Below, piece after piece: positions 62,147-64,000 of a DNA stretch of 64,000 nt. Origin of the DNA: Streptomyces sp. CGMCC 4.7035 (GTDB lineage Bacteria; Actinomycetota; Actinomycetes; Streptomycetales; Streptomycetaceae); assembly GCF_031583065.1 (NCBI RefSeq), contig NZ_CP134053.1, positions 4,774,001 to 4,838,000 on the forward strand, given 5' to 3'. The translations under genes and the position numbers were made by a program. Position 1 is the stretch's first letter. Every line of letters begins with the position of its first letter. The notes beneath the pieces are model-generated. The model made no database searches. It saw nothing but the letters and a program-made list of their open reading frames with translations, and was not told where the DNA came from.

Positions 62147-63541
62147 TCACCAGATGTGGCGTGCCTCCCAGAAGGGGGCGAGGTCCTTGTCCGTCATGGA
62201 CTGGGCGGCCTTCTTGAAGTCAGCGGTGGTGGACACGCCGTACCAATGGTCCTTGGCGTAACGCTTGAGCAGTCGGGCCATGGTGCCGGAACCGACTGTG
62301 CGTTCCAGATCGGCCAGGGCGCAGGGCCCGGCTGTGTAGATGAGGTGATATGTGCCGGGGTGTTGCGACCAGTAGGCCATGGAGCCGGTCAGCGAGATGT
62401 TGTCGTCGGGCCAGTAGACGTCCGACCAGCAGTCGCGGGTGTCCCAGCCGTAGAAGCGGGCATTGGCGTACTGAGCGAAGCTTTCATCCAGCCACGGTGA
62501 GGAGTACTCGTCGTTGCCGACGATGCCGTACCACCACTGGTGCGCCACCTCGTGGACGGCGGCGCCGCCTTCTTCGGTGGTGCCGAGGAGGACGAGGCCG
62601 GGATACTCCATGCCACCGCCGAACTGGCTGGTCATCACGAGGTCGATCTCGTCGTACGGGTAACGGCCGAACTCCCGGCCGAACCGGTCGATCGCGGCGA
62701 CAGCATCCACGCGGTTGACGTGCACGCCCGCGGCAGGGGTGTCGGGCGCCCAGTACGACTTCACGAGCACTCCCCCGGCCGTGGTATCGGTCGCCATGCG
62801 AAACGGGCCCGCCGCCCAGGCGAAGTCCCGCACTCGCTCCGCGACGCTGAGCGTGACCGTACGGCCGGCGCGACCAGGGAACGTTCGGGTGTGGCCGGTC
62901 GCCGGCACCTTCAGGGACGACGGGTGGTCGAGTCGGACACGGAAGTCGCTGGTCAGGGCGTAGAAGCTCTCGCCGACCGACACGTAGGGGTCGAGATGCC
63001 ACCCCTTCGTGTCATGCACGGCGAGCACCGGCAGCGCGTTGCCGAGGAAGCGGTAGGCGCCATCGTGGCCGAAGCGGGCATTACGGTCCGGCACAGTGAT
63101 CGAGACGTCGAAGGCGATGGACGTCCGCATATTGCGCGCGAGCGGCCTCGGTAGCGCTATACGCAGAGCTGTGCAGTTCACACCGAGATGGTTCGGTGTG
63201 CCACCGCGTACCCTCGTCACCGTGACGGGAGAGGGCGCAGCGGGCGTACCGCATTTGTCCTCGCCGTTGCCCCACAGACGTAGGTACACCTCGCGCAGAG
63301 GCTGATCGGACCCGTTCCGGAACGACACCCGCTGCCGTCCCGTCCAGTGGCTGCCGTCGGCGTCGGATCGCAGGACCACGTCGTAGCGAGCGCGATCGGG
63401 CGTCGCGGCGGCCGTGGATAATCCCTGTCCCGGCGCCGCGCTCGCATCACTCATACCGCCGCCCAGTGCCGTGAACAGCATGAACAACACGGTGAACAGA
63501 CGACGACCGGACCTGGGCGAACATATGGATGACGGTGACAT
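62147..63541 (-). CDS. Secreted M1-family metallopeptidase
   Basis: The protein of about 464 residues has a signal peptide (RRLFTVLFMLFTALGGGMSDASA) and the gluzincin site HEVAHQWWYGIVGNDEYSSPWLDE, with the HExxH zinc ligands and the second Glu 18 residues later. GGMEYPGLVLL matches the GxMEN exopeptidase motif with Tyr in place of Asn. It resembles the short M1 group lacking the C-terminal helical domain. The ATG at 63541 has no good ribosome site; a GTG at 63559 is possible. Confidence 0.85.
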   Translation of the reverse strand: MSPSSICSPRSGRRLFTVLFMLFTALGGGMSDASAAPGQGLSTAAATPDRARYDVVLRSDADGSHWTGRQRVSFRNGSDQPLREVYLRLWGNGEDKCGTPAAPSPVTVTRVRGGTPNHLGVNCTALRIALPRPLARNMRTSIAFDVSITVPDRNARFGHDGAYRFLGNALPVLAVHDTKGWHLDPYVSVGESFYALTSDFRVRLDHPSSLKVPATGHTRTFPGRAGRTVTLSVAERVRDFAWAAGPFRMATDTTAGGVLVKSYWAPDTPAAGVHVNRVDAVAAIDRFGREFGRYPYDEIDLVMTSQFGGGMEYPGLVLLGTTEEGGAAVHEVAHQWWYGIVGNDEYSSPWLDESFAQYANARFYGWDTRDCWSDVYWPDDNISLTGSMAYWSQHPGTYHLIYTAGPCALADLERTVGSGTMARLLKRYAKDHWYGVSTTADFKKAAQSMTDKDLAPFWEARHIW

Positions 63542-63684
63542 GCCAGCGGATACTGTCACATCACACCGCCAGTGGACCCCACTTGGACAGAACTGTCCGT
63601 GGAAGGAGGTGCGGTCGCGGCGAAGTGGGTTCGAGCGCTCGATTGTCCCGGCCCTGGGCCTTCCCGACAAGCAACGCTCGAGGC

Positions 63685-63903
63685 ATGTGCGGCGAACGCG
63701 GCCCTGCGCCATTCGCGTTCCGGGTGATCGCAGTCGTCGCCGAGGAGCATCCACGCTGCCCGTCCCACAACCTGATGACTGCCGCCCGGGCACGCGCCCG
63801 CGTCATCGGCTCCGGCCGCGCGCTGCGGCTGCGCGTCGAAGCAGCCTCACTGCTCGATGACCTCGGCCACAGCGTCCGCATCCGCTTCCTGGCAGCAGCG
63901 TGA
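63685..63903 (+). CDS. Possible small hypothetical protein
   Basis: The frame encodes 72 residues (VIAVVAEEHPRCPSHN, then an Arg/Ala-rich stretch). No family is recognised and the ribosome site is weak. It is divergent from the metallopeptidase. It may not be a real gene. Confidence 0.3.
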   Translation: MCGERGPAPFAFRVIAVVAEEHPRCPSHNLMTAARARARVIGSGRALRLRVEAASLLDDLGHSVRIRFLAAA

Positions 63904-64000
63904 CGGACAAACCACCGGGCCCCCGCGGGACCTGCCTTCCCGAAACCCATCCCGCCCATGCCGGCTGAGGTCTGCGCGGCCTGAAGGACGGGGCCCGCAC

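Overview
The window is high-GC actinobacterial DNA, almost certainly Streptomyces. The evidence is the GC-rich third codon positions, the frequent GTG/TTG starts behind GGAGG-type ribosome sites, the 1-8 nt overlaps between co-directional genes, and typical Streptomyces families: a WhiJ-like/DUF397/HATPase locus, STAS-ANTAR, MurT/GatD, F420-dependent LLM oxidoreductase, DUF6328 and DUF6777. The species cannot be named from this sequence alone. It looks like ordinary chromosome with a few accessory islands. No tRNA, rRNA, prophage or CRISPR array was seen.

Layout. 1-3.05 kb: the 3' part of a cytochrome P450, a cupin, and a solo TnpB element (IS200/IS605 type) abutting the stop codon of an acyl-CoA dehydrogenase. 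3-5.3 kb: the dehydrogenase and its divergent TetR regulator. 5.3-10.4 kb: peptide deformylase, the MurT/GatD peptidoglycan amidation pair, phosphofructokinase and CtaG-like oxidase assembly protein. 10.4-14.3 kb: a DUF6777/PASTA lipoprotein, a Ser/Thr kinase without PASTA domains and a tiny membrane protein. 14.3-18.3 kb: LytS-type kinase, SSS symporter, small membrane protein and LytTR regulator. 18.4-21.1 kb: Lrp/AsnC regulator, dimethylargininase and ornithine aminotransferase. 21.2-28.5 kb: tandem-GNAT protein, LOG-like protein, and a catabolic run (SDR, FAD/Fe-S dehydrogenase, enolase-superfamily enzyme) behind a winged-helix regulator. 28.6-32.8 kb: STAS-ANTAR protein, small genes, a decayed gene fusion, PlsC and a nucleoside-diphosphate-sugar-epimerase-like protein. 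32.8-39.3 kb: secreted tripeptidyl aminopeptidase and the urease operon ureABCFGD. 39.7-42.8 kb: orphan Phd antitoxin, Tat-exported small protein, a ClpP with an altered catalytic triad, and an NlpC/P60 hydrolase behind a c-di-AMP riboswitch. 42.8-46.5 kb: DUF6328 protein, a 1.3 kb repeat-rich non-coding stretch and the WhiJ-like locus. 46.6-51.2 kb: biotin genes (bioF divergent from bioBAD). 51.6-58.1 kb: methyltransferase, an RHH/Fic-like toxin-antitoxin pair, an ABC transporter of MacB/FtsX type, an LLM oxidoreductase and a GNAT. 58.2-64 kb: a CNNM/CorC-type pair, a GDSL hydrolase and an M1 metallopeptidase.

The most unusual feature is the number of short tandem repeats, mostly in gaps between genes. 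They have periods of 22, 23, 24, 26, 27, about 31 and 47 bp, and one 24-bp array is translated as a Cys/His tail on BioB. The most striking array (23830-23944) repeats a whole translation-initiation module (stop, Shine-Dalgarno, ATG) five times in front of an enolase-superfamily gene. A palindromic mini-element appears at three loci, once as an in-frame 30-bp insertion next to the catalytic Asp of TnpB and once inside another repeat. Other leads are a ClpP whose catalytic His is Arg, a riboswitch whose closing stem appears to contain the ribosome site, and paired palindromes upstream of the toxin-antitoxin genes.
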